A stretch of 64,000 bases of DNA from Antitrichia curtipendula. Its lineage: Eukaryota; Streptophyta; Bryopsida; Hypnales; Leucodontaceae. The notes beneath the pieces are model-generated. The model had not been told where the DNA came from. It made no database searches and saw only the letters and a program-made list of their open reading frames with translations. A program made the position numbers and the translations under genes. Positions 8,250-26,043 of the stretch are shown in pieces (positions within the stretch are counted from its first letter, which is position 1; every line of letters begins with the position of its first letter). The stretch spans positions 7,582,696 through 7,646,695 of the forward strand of contig OX579638.1 in NCBI GenBank assembly GCA_951230915.1, read 5' to 3'.

Positions 8250-10760
8250 ACTCTTCTTTTAAGAGGCTCAAGCTAGTAATTCCCATGTCATCTCGATGTC
8301 TTGTGAATTGTTGTTTGTTGAGTGTTTTGGTAAGAATATCATCAACTTGATCTCTAGTTGGAATGTAAAGAGTCTCTACTGTTCCTGCCATGATGTTTTC
8401 ACAAATAAGTGTAGCCAAATCTCTATATGCTTCAATTGTTTGTGATACACTGGATTTTTGGCTGCTTTAAGTGTACTTTGATCGTCACAAAATAAGGTTA
8501 TGGGACTTGGTATAGTTTTATGGATCTTGGAGGATAATGTCTTCAACCATATGGCTTCTCGTATACCTTTAATTAAAGCCTTTGCCTTAGCATCTGTTGA
8601 CAAAATAGCAACTCTGTGTTGCTTTTTTGAAGACCACAATATGGGCCCTCTTGCTGATTTGAATAGCCAGCCAATAATCAATTTTCTATCTAACTTTGAA
8701 TTTGTCAAGTCTGCATCTACATATCCAATCATTGAGGTGTTGTGGTATTTCTTGTAGAAAATACCATAGTCTAACAATCCTTTAATATATCTAAAAATGT
8801 AAATCATAGCCTCCATGTGTCGTGCTTGTGGATCGTGCATAAAACAACTTAATACTCCTGTAGCTTAAAAAATCTTTGGTTTAGTGTTGACAAGATAAAT
8901 CAACATGCCAATCAATCATTGAAAAACTCTAGCATCTACTTGAGGCAAGTCTTCTTCTAGCTCAAGAAGCTTACCATCAACCATCGGCATTGAAGTTGGC
9001 GTACATAAGTCCATGTTATATTTTTGAGTATTTGCATCATGTATGATTTATGAGAGAGAAAAATTCCACCACTTGTTCATAAGAACCCAACTCCAAGATA
9101 ATAATGCACATTGCCAAGGTTTGTCATGTTGAAGCGATTCATTAGTTTCTGCCGCAAGTTGTAGATACCATCTTTGTTTGATCCCGTAAGCAATAGGTCA
9201 TTGACATACAATATGAGAATTATGATTCCGTTTGAAGCTGAAAATATAAAAGAGACTATACAGCCTCAGTATTCAATAAACCTTGTTCTATCAAAAATCT
9301 ATTGATTTTCTCAAACCATGTGTGTGGTAAGATTGTTGAAGTTTGTATAAGGATTTTTTAAGTTTGCAACCTTATTCATCGTTGAAGAGTCACAAAATCC
9401 CTCAAGTACTTTCATATAAACAATTTCTTTCAAATCGCCATTCAAAAAAGTTGTGATAACATCTAGATGAATAAATATCCATTCATTATTAGCTGCGAAG
9501 GCCATGACCATCCTCACAACTTTTGATTTGTCTACAGGAGCAAATACTTCTTCTTAGTCGATTCTTTTTGTTTGTTGGAAGCCTCTTGCGATTAAATAAG
9601 CTTTTAATTTAGATGGTTTGCTGTCATCTCCTATTTTTGTTTTGTATATCCATCTAGTTGTATCTGGTTTGATTCTTTGCGGAAGGTCATATAATTCCCA
9701 TATTTGATTATTTTGTAATGAGTCACGTTCTGACTTCATGGCGGCTTGTCATCCAAGATGTGTACTAGCTTTAGCAAAATTAAGCAGCTTTGAGGGTTCC
9801 TTGAAAATCCCAAAGAAACAATTGTTCTCTATTGATTCAAATAGTTGTATGCAGTTAAGTGTTAAAAATAGTAGGTTCATTGTAGAGGATTGTGCGAAGA
9901 AATTCGAAGGATTTGACACTGAATAGGTGTAAATATTTTTTAATCATACTGAAGGCTGCCTAGCACGAGAAGGTTGTATGTGGTGATAGACTATTGGTTG
10001 TCACTACCTAACTAGTCCTCAATTTGTTGCTTTGGAATATTTTCAGATTGTGGGAAAGCTAATTGGTTAGGTGGAGACACAGGGGGATCAAGTAGAGTTA
10101 TTGTCAAATCAAGTGGTTCTTGAGTCACTAGTGGAATATCTATTTCAGGTATTGATGAATTATCTAAAGTATTTGGTGTACTTTGATTGCCTATGGATGC
10201 GGAAAGAAGAACAGTTGTAGGTTGAGCTATAGGTTTATTTAAGATGCTAGATTCATCAAATTTAACATTATAGAACAAAGTAAACTTTCTATCACTAGAC
10301 ACCCAGATTTTAAATCCTTTTGTCTATTCGTTGTATCCCACAAATATATCAATTTTGACTTTGGAGTCTAACTTGTTTTTTTGATTTTTTTCTATCCATA
10401 CATTAGTTTTGGATCTGAATGTTCTTAGAAAAGAAATGTCAAGGATTTTTCCATAGAATTGTTGGTATGGCGTTACTTGGGGATTCGCCGAAGTTGAAGA
10501 GTGGTTGGTGAGAAGTGTTTATTGCCTGTGTCTATAGGAATTTTGGAGTGGATGCTAATACACTCATGCTACTTGCCATCTTGAGCAACTTTCTATTCGT
10601 CCTTTCAGCAACTTCGTTCTGCTCGAGTGTATCTGCATTAGTGAATTGTCGTTTAATCCTTGAGGTCGCGCATAAATTTGAAAACTCCATAGATAGAAAT
10701 TCTTTGCCTTTGTCAATTTTTATCTCACAAGATGCGATGCTTAACTAGGCCTTCACTAGG
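8250..10760 (-). pseudogene. Decayed Ty1/copia retrotransposon pol
   Basis: Read on the minus strand, the fragments follow copia order. An integrase-core piece near 10735-10560 contains FTNADTLEQNEVAERTNRKL, matching the usual QQNGVAER motif. The integrase C-terminus lies near 10340-10250. The reverse transcriptase start is at 9739-9554 (WELYDLPQRIKPDTTRWIYK) and RT continues at 9517-9395 (HLDVITTFLNGDL). A YVND tetrad at about 9208-9197 stands where active enzymes have YVDD. Ty1-type RNase H is at 8840-8376 (GYVDADLTNSKLDRK). A terminal VDDILTKTLNKQQF motif lies near 8340. Stops and frameshifts separate the pieces. No gag, protease or LTR was identified, so the element is dead. Confidence 0.9.
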
Positions 10761-10796
10761 GCTTGCTGTTAAGGGAACATGGACCTCTAGTACAAG

Positions 10797-11725
10797 TAGT
10801 CACACCTCTTCCAAGAAGCAGATTTTCTTGAAGACTACAAGTGTGGTGAGAGAAAAGAAGAGCCAATGGGAAGCCGTTGAGCAAGAAGAAGGTGTGACCC
10901 CCCTTGTGAACGTGAGAACTATAGTTTTCTCAAAGAACCAACTAATACACTGTCCTAAATGTACATAGGTGGTGCAGAACGCAGGTGGTGTAAACAACGT
11001 AGAAGTTGGACTAAACTTGGGGTGTGAAAAAGAAGACATGTGTCAAGCAAGGTGAAAGTGATACAAGGAGTGAAAAATTGTTGAAGAAAACCATTCTCCA
11101 ACCCATTTTTTCACCTCTGGAGCAAAATAATGACACTTCCAAAACCTCAAAGGTTGAAAGCTTTGCAAGCCGAGGAAAACCACACAAAAAGCGCCATGCA
11201 TCCAATCTCCGAGAATTGTCCAAGGGGCAGAGAAGGTGTGACTACCCCTAGTAGTAGGCAATAATAGGGGCAGTCATCTTCCTCTTGAGAAGCAAATTTT
11301 CTTGAAGTATACGAGCATGGTGAAGAAAAAAGAGCCAATGGGAAGTTGTTGAGCAAGAAACAGTGTGACACCCTTTAGAACGTGAGTATCATAGTTTTTT
11401 CGGAAGTTGAGACCAATTCACTATTATAAATATGCACATGTGGTGCAAAATATAGGTGGCATAGGCAACATAGAAGTAGGATTGAACTTGGGTTTGAGAA
11501 ACAAGACATGCATCAAGCAAGGTGAAAGTGACATAAGCAAGATAAAAAAATTGTCAAACAAAACCATTCTCCAATCTATTTCTTCACCTTTAGAGCATAA
11601 GAACAACACTTCCAAAACCTCAAAGGTTGAGAGATCTGGAAACCATAGAAAACCACTTAGGAAATGCCACACATCTAATCCCCAAGAATTGTCCACTTCT
11701 CGGAGTGTATGTGACTACCTCTAAT
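10797..11725 (+). repeat. 473-bp tandem duplication (two units)
   Basis: Unit 1 (about 10797-11269) and unit 2 (about 11270-11725) are direct repeats; shared landmarks are offset by 473-474 bp. Each contains a plus-strand open frame with the shared pattern KQGESD, KTILQ, SPLE, TSKTSKVE and CDY. The open frames are 11024-11251 and 11407-11724. I do not recognise the protein. The similarity of the two frames could reflect recent duplication rather than coding constraint. Confidence 0.8.
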
Positions 11726-11868
11726 GCTAACTAGAAAGCAACATATGATGGGCCACCAAAAACTTTGTTGACCTACTCTGACGGACATAGCTAGAGGGGA
11801 TTAATCCTTAAACGATGAACTAGTCATTGTAGAAATCATTTGTTTTGGTACCGTGTGAATAGTTAGCT

Positions 11869-12812
11869 TTAACCCCTAAAGATTTTTGACTATGTTTTTA
11901 CCAAAACGCTCTAAACTGCCATTTCTAAGACAAGTACCAAATTAAATTTTTTTTTTTTGAACACATATAACTGTATGATCTTATAGTAAACTAGTTTAAG
12001 AACATGTGGAAATTTTTTCAGGAATTTCCACCATGTAGATTGCAAGATATTAACATTTGAATTGGAAAAAAAACTTTTTTTGGCCCTACAAAAACCAGGC
12101 AGCTGCACTTCAGATGGTTACATGTGTATGAAAAAATGCCCAAAATAGTGGTCACTCTTTGGATTCATTCTTGAAGGCAAGCTGGCAACATGCTTGAAAA
12201 TTTTGAGATCATTTGGAATCATACAACATATAGGAAAAAGTAGTAAGTAGAAAGAAGTAGAAAATGATCTAAAATACTAAATTGTTAACAATTTATTCAT
12301 GGAATTGAAAAATCCCAATCCCAATGGTTGTAATGTTGTAGTAAACAATCTACACCTAATGTTTTTTATTTTTTTTCAAAAATATTTAAAATTGAATTAA
12401 ATAAAGGGCTTCAAAGTTTATCTTAGAGTAGAGATTCCACAACTACCCGCAAACTACCCACAAACTTAAACTCCCATAACTTTTATCTCATTAATCCAAA
12501 TGGAATTATTCAAAGCTTCCCATGTATATAAAGATCTAGGAACCAATTTCAAATTCTAATTTAAAAAAAATAAAAATTTCAAGAAGGTTTTCTTACCACC
12601 CGGGTTGCCTGCCAAGCAATGAAAACAACATATCATACCATAACTTTTAAACTATGTAGTCAAAAGTTATGAAAATTATTGGTCTTGAAGCTACTCCTTG
12701 GGCACATATTGTGTGAAAATTTCAAAGAAAAAAAACAAAAACTCCATTTGTAGTGAGCTTGCCCAAAATTGCTATGTTGCCAAAAAACGCAATTTAGTGC
12801 TTTAGGGGTTAA
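11869..12812. mobile_element. TTAA-family element, copy B1 (944 bp)
   Basis: The perfect terminal sequences TTAACCCCTAAAG and CTTTAGGGGTTAA lie at 11869-11881 and 12800-12812. The interior has no ORF of note. It matches the 61.5-62.3 kb region in inverted orientation, for example the stretch with GTAGTAAGTAGAAAGAAG and the stretch with GTGCCCAAGGAGTAGCTT. Confidence 0.75.
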
Positions 12813-15605
12813 AAAATGCAAAAGTGTTCATTGGAAGTCAAGCTGCAAAGACCTTCTTTTCTCACACAAAACTGGAAGAATGAATAGTTACACCTTTGTC
12901 CTACATGGAGAGATTCTTTGTCATTCATTGGCTAAAAAATGTCCTATGCAACGTTTATGGGTTAAATAGTGGAACCCCAATGATAGGCGTTGGAGGCCCA
13001 TATGTCTAGGCGGGAGGGTGCTCCACGGTCCAAGCGCTTGCCATTGCACCTAGAGGGCCAGTCCTGGACCACCCTTTTCGCTTCATTCTGCTCCGTTATT
13101 GAGCACCTCAATTACTGCAAACCGAGATGTTACCAGTCCCAGTAAAAGTCGCTTAATAATTGTAACTTTGGCTACTCCACATCTTTGTCTCATATTGAAT
13201 TTAAACCGTCCAGAGGAGGGTCCAGTCCCTCTAGGTCTAACTTCGCGGACCAAAGGCTGGAACTCCGGTTGGACAAAGTTTTCTAATGGAGCCCTCCCCC
13301 ACCATCCAGATCTGGAGGTCCAGTCGCTCAATAGAGCCTGGCTCTTAGTAGAGCGGATATAACGACTGAAGATGACGGGAAAATAACGTGCGCCGCCTGC
13401 CAATCACGCAGCAACAGGATCCTGGCCTGCTCCTGTGACGGTGCTTGAAGCACAACCAGGGCAGTATCTACAAAAGTCGACTGAGAATGTGGACAATGAA
13501 AGGGAGAGATCTATATACTCCCCATTTATCGAGAAGGAACCAAAGACACCAACGCGTGAAAACAATCCTCCTCCTACCCCTTGCAATCATCCTTTCGCAG
13601 GATTTCTGTCAGAAAATTTCCCCCCTTCAAGAATTTGGGGACAAGACCCAAGAAGGATCAAGGTGGGTGGCTATGGCATTCAGGGCAGCGGAACTGAGAC
13701 TTAGAACTCCGCATGTCAGCTTCACGAGGTATAACGTCAGCCCCGAACACGATTTCGTGAATCTGTATAAGCTGATTAAGTTAGTGGGCATTATGTCTCA
13801 CACAACTCGGAGTTTGGATGCTTACTGGGCACGAATGGCTTGCAAACAGGGAGCATTATGTCATGCACAGAGCAGTTGTTTTTCTTTTTCGAGTGGTGCA
13901 ATTCAAATTTAATAGTAACCGAGGCGCCGTCATTACCTTGCTACAAAGCCAAACGTTCTCAATTGTTCTAAGTTACCATCTGTTTGACCAGGATTCTCCT
14001 CACCGTAACGAATCGAATTTCGGCACGCCCAGTGGATACTTCTCTGCTTCATCAAGTCCGGCTCAAGGCTTTAATTCAAAGATGGCTGGAATATCTGAGA
14101 GAGACAAGCTTCATGGCCAGGGTTGCGGTTCCATGCCGTCACCAAAACATGTGTCCCTCTTGCAAAAGCAAGCTGCATCAAGGAAATGCGGACAATGCCC
14201 ACTGCTTCGTCTGTAACGGATCTGTGGAGCGTTGGATTGCCCTTCACTAATCTAGAGAAGATGATCCTCACGATCCGTTACCCAATTGAAAGTCATCAAG
14301 GAGAAGGAACGCCCATTCGAAGACTCTGATCACAGCACTTTGGGGTAGTTACTCGTGAATGTCGCAAGCAGCGCTTTGATATTTTCCGAGCGGCTTACAT
14401 GAAGTGTTTCGACGTGATCAATTCTGCACGCAGCTGAACCAACATTGGCACTGCTGAAAAAGTTTGTTAGACTCTTGCTGAATGTGGAGTAGCGCTTTCT
14501 AAGAGCTGAACCCTGGATCAATGTTTCAGGCTCGTACTTTTATAGCTCAAAGTTCAAGCTCGCAAGCAAAAAACAGTTTTCATATGCAGTTCGATCTTAC
14601 AGTAGAACCATATTCAGTCTTCATGTTCAATAACGAGGAAATGGCCAGGATTATGACAATTGGCTTGGTAACCATCAGGCTCCCAGCAAGCGCATCTCAT
14701 ATGAATCTGGAGTCCACATCAAATTCCGAGGGTGCAATCACAATGCACAGCAGATACAGAGCCAAACTCTAATGTAGAGTTCGCAAACTCGATAAAGGAC
14801 CCAGTCCATCGAGAACGCTCCATCTTATCTCTTCAAGTTTGGAAGGAACTACGATTTCTTCCTGAATCGATCCTGCACAACCGCCAGGCTGCTCAGACGT
14901 AAGCCACGACCATGGGGCCTTCGTTGGAAAGTACAAACAAATCACTCTAGCCAGATTGACTCAATTAGTTCATTAGCACACGCATTCATGAATCGATCCA
15001 TCCATGTCCTACATTCCAAATCAAACCAGAAAACTATTCTACAGAAGCTCAGATTCAGTTTGGTCATTCCCGAAGCATCATGTTTTCATGAACTCTAATC
15101 CCCCAAAACCAGCTCCCCACAGATGCCACAAATATAATGGTGAGACAAAGGCCCCCAAACCAATAAATACCTATAGAATTCCATTACATAACTCCCCAAG
15201 TTATGGTATTTACAGGTTGGCAACAGGCTAATGGCTGCAAGAAGTGCATGCACTACCAAGGGAGGGATTCTCACTTCCTTGATCTCATCTGAATAAACTC
15301 TAAGACATTGGATTACGATTCAGTGTAAAAAGATTTCAGTCCTGCAACCTTCCTAGCTGCTTCTGCTGCAATCTACGAATTATTTCGTTCGAAGTCATAT
15401 GGCCGAACCTAAGCACTCTGAATGACTTCTTGGTCACAAGATAGAGTCTTTTCACTCCTCAGTATGAAAGGCCTCTGTCCAGGCATTTCCCCGAGTCTAG
15501 GCTATTTCCATCGTCACATGTAAAGCAACTCTCAGCTACAAAAGAAGAAGGGTTCAGCATAAGGACCCAGAAAGAGTGACCAGCTAGCTAAGCACAAACC
15601 TGGGC
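12813..15605. other. Balanced-composition region, no gene assigned
   Basis: From about 13.0 kb base composition rises to that of the gene islands. Several medium open frames exist on both strands, including plus 13445-13912, plus 13984-14250 with a CPSCKSKLH...HCFVC cysteine pattern, and minus 14521-14330. None gives a recognisable family or a consistent exon chain. The part next to 15606 is probably the 3' untranslated region of the casein kinase I gene. The rest may be a divergent or decayed gene. Confidence 0.35.
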
Positions 15606-20864
<5,259 letters not shown>

Positions 20865-21660
20865 CGAAGACGACGCCGTCTTTACCCTCTTCGTATGTAC
20901 AACTCTCGTTCTCTGATTCCCAGAGAGCAATCACTCGCATGCTCCACCGCGGTAACCTAGAACCAATCCACGTATGGGACCACCTGACCTTCTTCTCTCC
21001 TTCCTTCAACTTTGCTTCAAACAACCTTCACCTCCGCGATTAACCAGAACTCCCCTTCCCCGCACAAACAACTACCCTCCGGCCAAGTCCCGGCATGCCA
21101 CCTCCCTCGAACCACAAAACCAGCGCCACACTCCACCCTCCTCGAACCTTCGATCTACATCACATCAGCGCGCTCATCGCCTCAAAGCGCGAGTCATCCC
21201 ACAGCAAGCACACGCCCCTGCCCGTCCCTCCTCGAATGGGACGCCCGCGCCAACACGCATCGCTCCTTCACAGCTCCGCTACGCAATGGATTCAATCCAA
21301 CGAAGACGCCACCACTACTACTGTCACCCCGGCGACTGTGTGCCCACTGCTGAGTGTTGCTGATGTGTGCGACGGTCAATTCGTGGGCCAGTCGGGGGGC
21401 TCTGGGACTCACTGGCTATGGCGAGGGAGGAGGTCGTCTCGGAGCTCTGCCCTAAGCCAGGTTCTTCAGTTCTTCGTCTGTGCCTTGAGTGCCTTGAGTG
21501 CCTTTCTTTCCTTCAGCCATCGGTGACCTGTAGCTCCCCGGTACAGGTGATTTTCTTAGATGTTGAAAAGATGGATGTACGGAAGGCTTAGATTCGGGAC
21601 GGACGCACATGGGTCGGATCATCCATGGAGGATCGACGTCATCAATCCTACCAACCTGGT
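20865..21660 (-). promoter_or_regulatory. 5' flank of the casein kinase I gene
   Basis: This GC-balanced, pyrimidine-rich stretch lies upstream of the ATG and probably holds the promoter and 5' untranslated region. Similarity to the plus-strand copy stops near 20965, so most of this promoter was not included in the duplication. No TATA box stood out. Confidence 0.45.
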
Positions 21661-22645
21661 GCCATATTCATTGGAATGATACCTCCCCTCCCTCCTTCAC
21701 TGATTTAAAAAAATATTTAACCCTATCTTATGTGCATCCACAATCGCTACTACTTGCAATTAAGCTTACCATAGTTACTAGCATATGAAAACCTATTTTT
21801 ATTGTTTCACATTGGCAAGCAAAAGAGGGTTTCAATTCACTTATTCAGATTATTCATATCTTCATTGTAGGCAAGAATCTCGAAAGACATGATAGTTGTT
21901 AGTCAATAATGCTATGCTAGGTGTACTTGATTTAACCCCTAAATGTTTGAGGCCCAAAACATTGGTATAGCAAAACTTTGAAATTAAATAAAACCTTCTC
22001 TATTTATTATTTTTTAATAATTTATATATATTATAAATTATTTTTTAATTTTAGTTTTAGCATCACAATGCCAATTTTGAAAATGAATGATTTTGATGCT
22101 AAAACTAAAATTTATATAAATTTTCTTGATATAATAGATTTTGAGAAGCTATAAATTGATTGGGGTTATGCATGTTATGCCATTTAAGCTTGTATTTTTT
22201 TGGTAACCAATTTCTTAGGATTGACATGTGAAAAGAAGATTGAAAGACCAATCACTTTCACAGTTTTAACACCCTTATGATCAAACATTATAATCTTTCA
22301 ATCTTCAAGTGATATTGTTGTATGTTTTTTCCCTATGTAATCTCTAACATGTTTAGTTTAAATTTGTACAATTATATTAAAAAAAATTGATAAAAATGTT
22401 GTTTGATTGTTCAATTTGAAGCAAATTTCATGAAGCTCAAAAAAGGCCTTGGACATTTAGCAGATAATTGAGCTACCTAGAGAAAAATAGTTGTAGTTCT
22501 TCAATGAGACTAGCATACACTAATACAAAATGGACAAGGCTATAACCTTGTATTTAAACTTGTCCTCAACTCAAAATTTTGCATGAATACTTGATGCCAT
22601 TCTTGAATTTTTTCAACAAATGATGTGGGGATTGGAAATGTGGAG
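21661..22645. other. AT-rich spacer with a small hairpin
   Basis: No gene is seen. An inverted repeat of at least 19 bp (AATTTTAGTTTTAGCATCA at 22052-22070, complement at about 22094-22112) forms a short AT-rich hairpin. At 21932 the sequence TTAACCCCTAAATG is an isolated left end of the TTAA family. Confidence 0.45.
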
Positions 22646-22974
22646 TGAGGTTGGAGGTCCATAAATTGTTCATTTAAGAGCTAAAACTGAATTTGGGAGG
22701 TGAAGCTTCTTGAAATATTTTTCAGTAATTTTTCCTTGAAAGACAAGTAGAATTGGCATCTAACCCAAGTTGTTTCATATTTTTTGGAGCTTTATGAAAT
22801 TAGTTATGAAATTTTGAAGTAGAAATGGCATAGGGCTCTTAAATCGCCCACCTCCTCAAATTTACACTGTTTGTACATAGCTGAAGGCTACAAAAAAGCA
22901 ACATGAACAAATGGTGTACAATTGAGGAGGTGGACGACTTTAGAGCCTGTGCACTTTTAGAACCTCCTACCTTA
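22646..22974. mobile_element. MITE of the AGGTAG family, copy 1
   Basis: The ends are AGGTTGGAGG and CCTCCTACCT, the right one followed by TA. Internal sequence matches 60655-60961 in inverted orientation, including a stretch reading TTAGATGCCAATTC on the minus strand. No coding capacity. Confidence 0.6.
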
Positions 22975-23879
22975 TTGATTCCTACCTTATTGATTTACAA
23001 TCATGGCTTCAACATGGATTGGTTTATTGGTGCGAACTAGAGATACAGAACACAAAGTTTTTGTGAAGAGCTTCATAAAAGTTTCAAACTCAACCCCAAT
23101 TGAAATTCAAACCTCAACTTGTTTTTTCAAGTTTGTCAAGTCAACTTTCTTGGTTCCGTGGACTCTCATCAACTTTTGTGGACCATTCCGAGCAATTTCA
23201 AAGACACAACCTGCGGACTCGTTCTCCGCTCTGAACTAATAATAGAGTACCAAACCCTCACAACCACTCAACAGACATCTCTAGTACGCCTCTGTCCGAA
23301 GCCTCAGTCGAACAGCTCTTGTGTTGGTGCCAATTCTCTAATGGAAGTGAGATTGAACAGAGTTGCTACATCACAAAATGATGCAATTTTACAATTTTAC
23401 AGATGATCTTGATAGCAAAGGAGTGGGTGCAATCCAAGTTTTCATTCAAGGCTGAATCGTGCAACATTTGATAACTCAGGCAATTGTCAGGATTCCATAT
23501 GCTGATAGTAGGACTTCAGCCACTCGGGGAAGCAATGAATGGAAAAGCAAAGCAACTTCAATTACAATACCATCTATGAAATACCGTCAACAGAACTACA
23601 ATTACTAGAAGAACCAATTACAGTAAAAACCTCAGAATACGAACAAACTGGAATTAATTTCTTCATCAGATATTTTTGTCATTGCTTGTGCATAAGATGC
23701 AAATGAATACATATATATACATGAGGTTAGGATCTCGTTGATGAGACACCTCCATCGCTCAGGCGGTTTCCACTTGAATGAACAGAGAGCCAGAGGGTAT
23801 CTACTGAATTGGTCATGATATTTCATAGGTCAGACCCTCCCCAAGGGCTAAGAAGAAGTATAAAATGGATTGAGTACAA
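22975..23879 (-). other. 3' flank of the DWARF27-like gene
   Basis: Composition is gene-like and the position suits a 3' untranslated region. The plus-strand open frame 23003-23239 has no recognised domain. No other feature is seen. Confidence 0.4.
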
Positions 23880-26043
23880 TTATCTGAGCTTCGGGCACAC
23901 TTCAGAAGCAGGATTGAATGTTGGACATGTTGTGCTGCAACATTTCTCCTTGAAAACCACATCCTGCTCTGGTGAGGGTGGCGTCTGTCCAAAGATCATC
24001 AAACAGCTCATGTCTTCGAAATTGGGCTCCATGGTCAACGGCATCCTATCACATCGTCATGGATCTCAACTTAGTTGGGGTCATGCCACATTCGAATTCC
24101 AACCCACATGTACATATGAATACTCAACTAGAATTATAAACTAGATAGTGACCTCTGTAGGAAGGAGAAATGAGTTGCGGAGGCAGCATATTCATCCTCC
24201 CACAGAAACCACTGTTTAGCATAGCCCACTGTAACGATGTGAATGAAGACGTCTATGAAAATGGTCGCTATTCACATAGCACGTACGTTCATAAATGACC
24301 AATAGTGGGCTATGGAAACTGATGACATAGTTAACACTTACCCAAGCTCTGTGGTGAAGAAATACTGGGTGGGCATCTTGCATGAATTCACACAAAGCCC
24401 TGTGCACCCACTTGTTTCGAGGTAACGGCATTTCTCTATTTGGACGCCACTTTTCAAGGTTTTATCCTTGATCGTCACCTCAACTACCTGCAGTATAGAG
24501 TTATGACCAGAAAGTGAAAAAACTAAATTGAGTGTATTGAAGAATTTGTTACAGCCTTTCAGGACCAAATTCGTTCATGAAAGCAGGGTCGACTCGTATC
24601 AATGTAATGATGTTATCCTAAACCCTAAACCATGCTCAACAACATGGTTTGGGCTTCCTGAAAGTTACCTGACAAGGGCCGACGAGCCATGAGAAGAAGA
24701 GAGGCGTGATGCGGGCATTAAGCTGAGCTCCCCAATCGGAGTAAGGGAAGAGCTTTCGGAACCAGTTTGGCACCTTTGGGAAACCCTTCACAGTTCACAC
24801 AATCAATACATTTCCATCAACAATCCTGTTGCTTTTCCTGGTGGAACATGATTTGCAAGGAGCACACAGGTTTAAATGGTTGCTTGCACTGCCAACTCAT
24901 TAGTTTCGTAGCTATTGTGAAGAAGCCCTTTTGGGGTTGTCAGAGTGCACAACTTCAACTGCGAGATTCTCTTCCTTCTTTCCATTTTGGAGCCCCAAAT
25001 GCTCGCCATAAATACTGGCCCATCTCCGCGCGATTCTGAGGCAAGAATCTTGTCTCAAAGAACTAAGCCCTCTATAGAGATTTTCAATCGCATTTCCCAA
25101 ATTGCCTCCATTTTAGGAACGCAAGTCTTGCACTCTGCCAACCCCTGTTCAGAGTCCATGGCAAAGTGCAATTCTCCTTGCCATGAAGCTGACGTGAAGA
25201 TACTATCAGCACGGAATCTATGATTGAAAGAGTGAAACTTGACAAGGCAACACTACTGCTAATTACAGACTTTTTACAATAAGATCTCCATGTTTGGCAA
25301 TGTTGTGAGTATGCAAAACTGACACATACAGAGGTATTCAAAATTTCAACTTGAGCTCAAGCTAACAGCTTCTCACTACTGAGTCTCCTGAGATTTCAAA
25401 ATGGATGACGAAGAAACCTGAAACCTAATTATGGAATCCGGGGTAGCCGTGTAATTCTGTTATTTCTTCTCCTTTGCCTAATGAAACCACCCACCATTCA
25501 AAGGGATTAAAACCAAACTACTGTCAACCTTTTGCTGTCACGGACAAGGCGCAAGAAGCCTACAAACGGCAAAACGGTGGATAGGAGAGACTCACTTGCA
25601 ACACTGCAGCTTGTTGCTCGGCTGCGTTCCTGTTCCTCGCCAAAGCATGTGAGACTTCCACCATACCCTCATACCCCTGCTCCCAGCTCCGTGGAGACTG
25701 AAGTGAAGTGAAGAGTCAGCATAAAACATCTAGCATCATGAATTTGACAAAGGTCCGAGTAAACCCTAATTTCAGAAGAAAAAAAACTCCCAAGAAGAGG
25801 AGACTTGGCATACGAAATGTGGCCAACCTGCCAGCCAGCAACTCTGCCAAAGGCTTGTCGGCATCCATTGATGAAGACGAGGTCGGTGAAGGAGTCCTTG
25901 TACTTTCGCTTCTCCCCTTGGGCACTTGGCTCAGCCTGAACTTGTGCGCATCGTACTGTTGCGAATTTCCTCCTCCTCGTCGAAATTTCTGCTGAAAGAA
26001 CACAGCATGGCGGTAATCGTAACAAGGACGAAGTCACAGCCAT
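23880..26043 (-). CDS. D27L: DWARF27-like (DUF4033) plastid carotenoid isomerase, 5 exons
   Basis: Exons 5' to 3': 26043-25828, 25697-25596, 24773-24669, 24487-24342, 24045-23880. The sum is 735 nt (244 aa) with consistent phases and GT-AG sites. The N-terminus is Ser/Arg-rich, like a chloroplast transit peptide. Family marks in order: [51 protein letters not shown]; the Cys-rich core [20 protein letters not shown] with [21 protein letters not shown]; and CPKLR at the end. DWARF27 is an iron-binding beta-carotene isomerase at the head of strigolactone synthesis; DUF4033 also includes D27-LIKE proteins. The [20 protein letters not shown] and CPKL tail looks more like the D27-LIKE1 type than canonical D27. 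No defect is visible. It lies alone between repeats. Confidence 0.92.

Noticed and set aside
20974..21526. Overlapping plus-strand frames of 113-143 codons upstream of the casein kinase I gene
   Set aside because: This is low-complexity Pro/Ser/Thr/His sequence antisense to the likely 5' untranslated region, without a domain.
24912..25223. Frames inside intron 2 of the DWARF27-like gene
   Set aside because: Exons 2 and 3 join in phase and match the family without extra sequence, so these are intronic.
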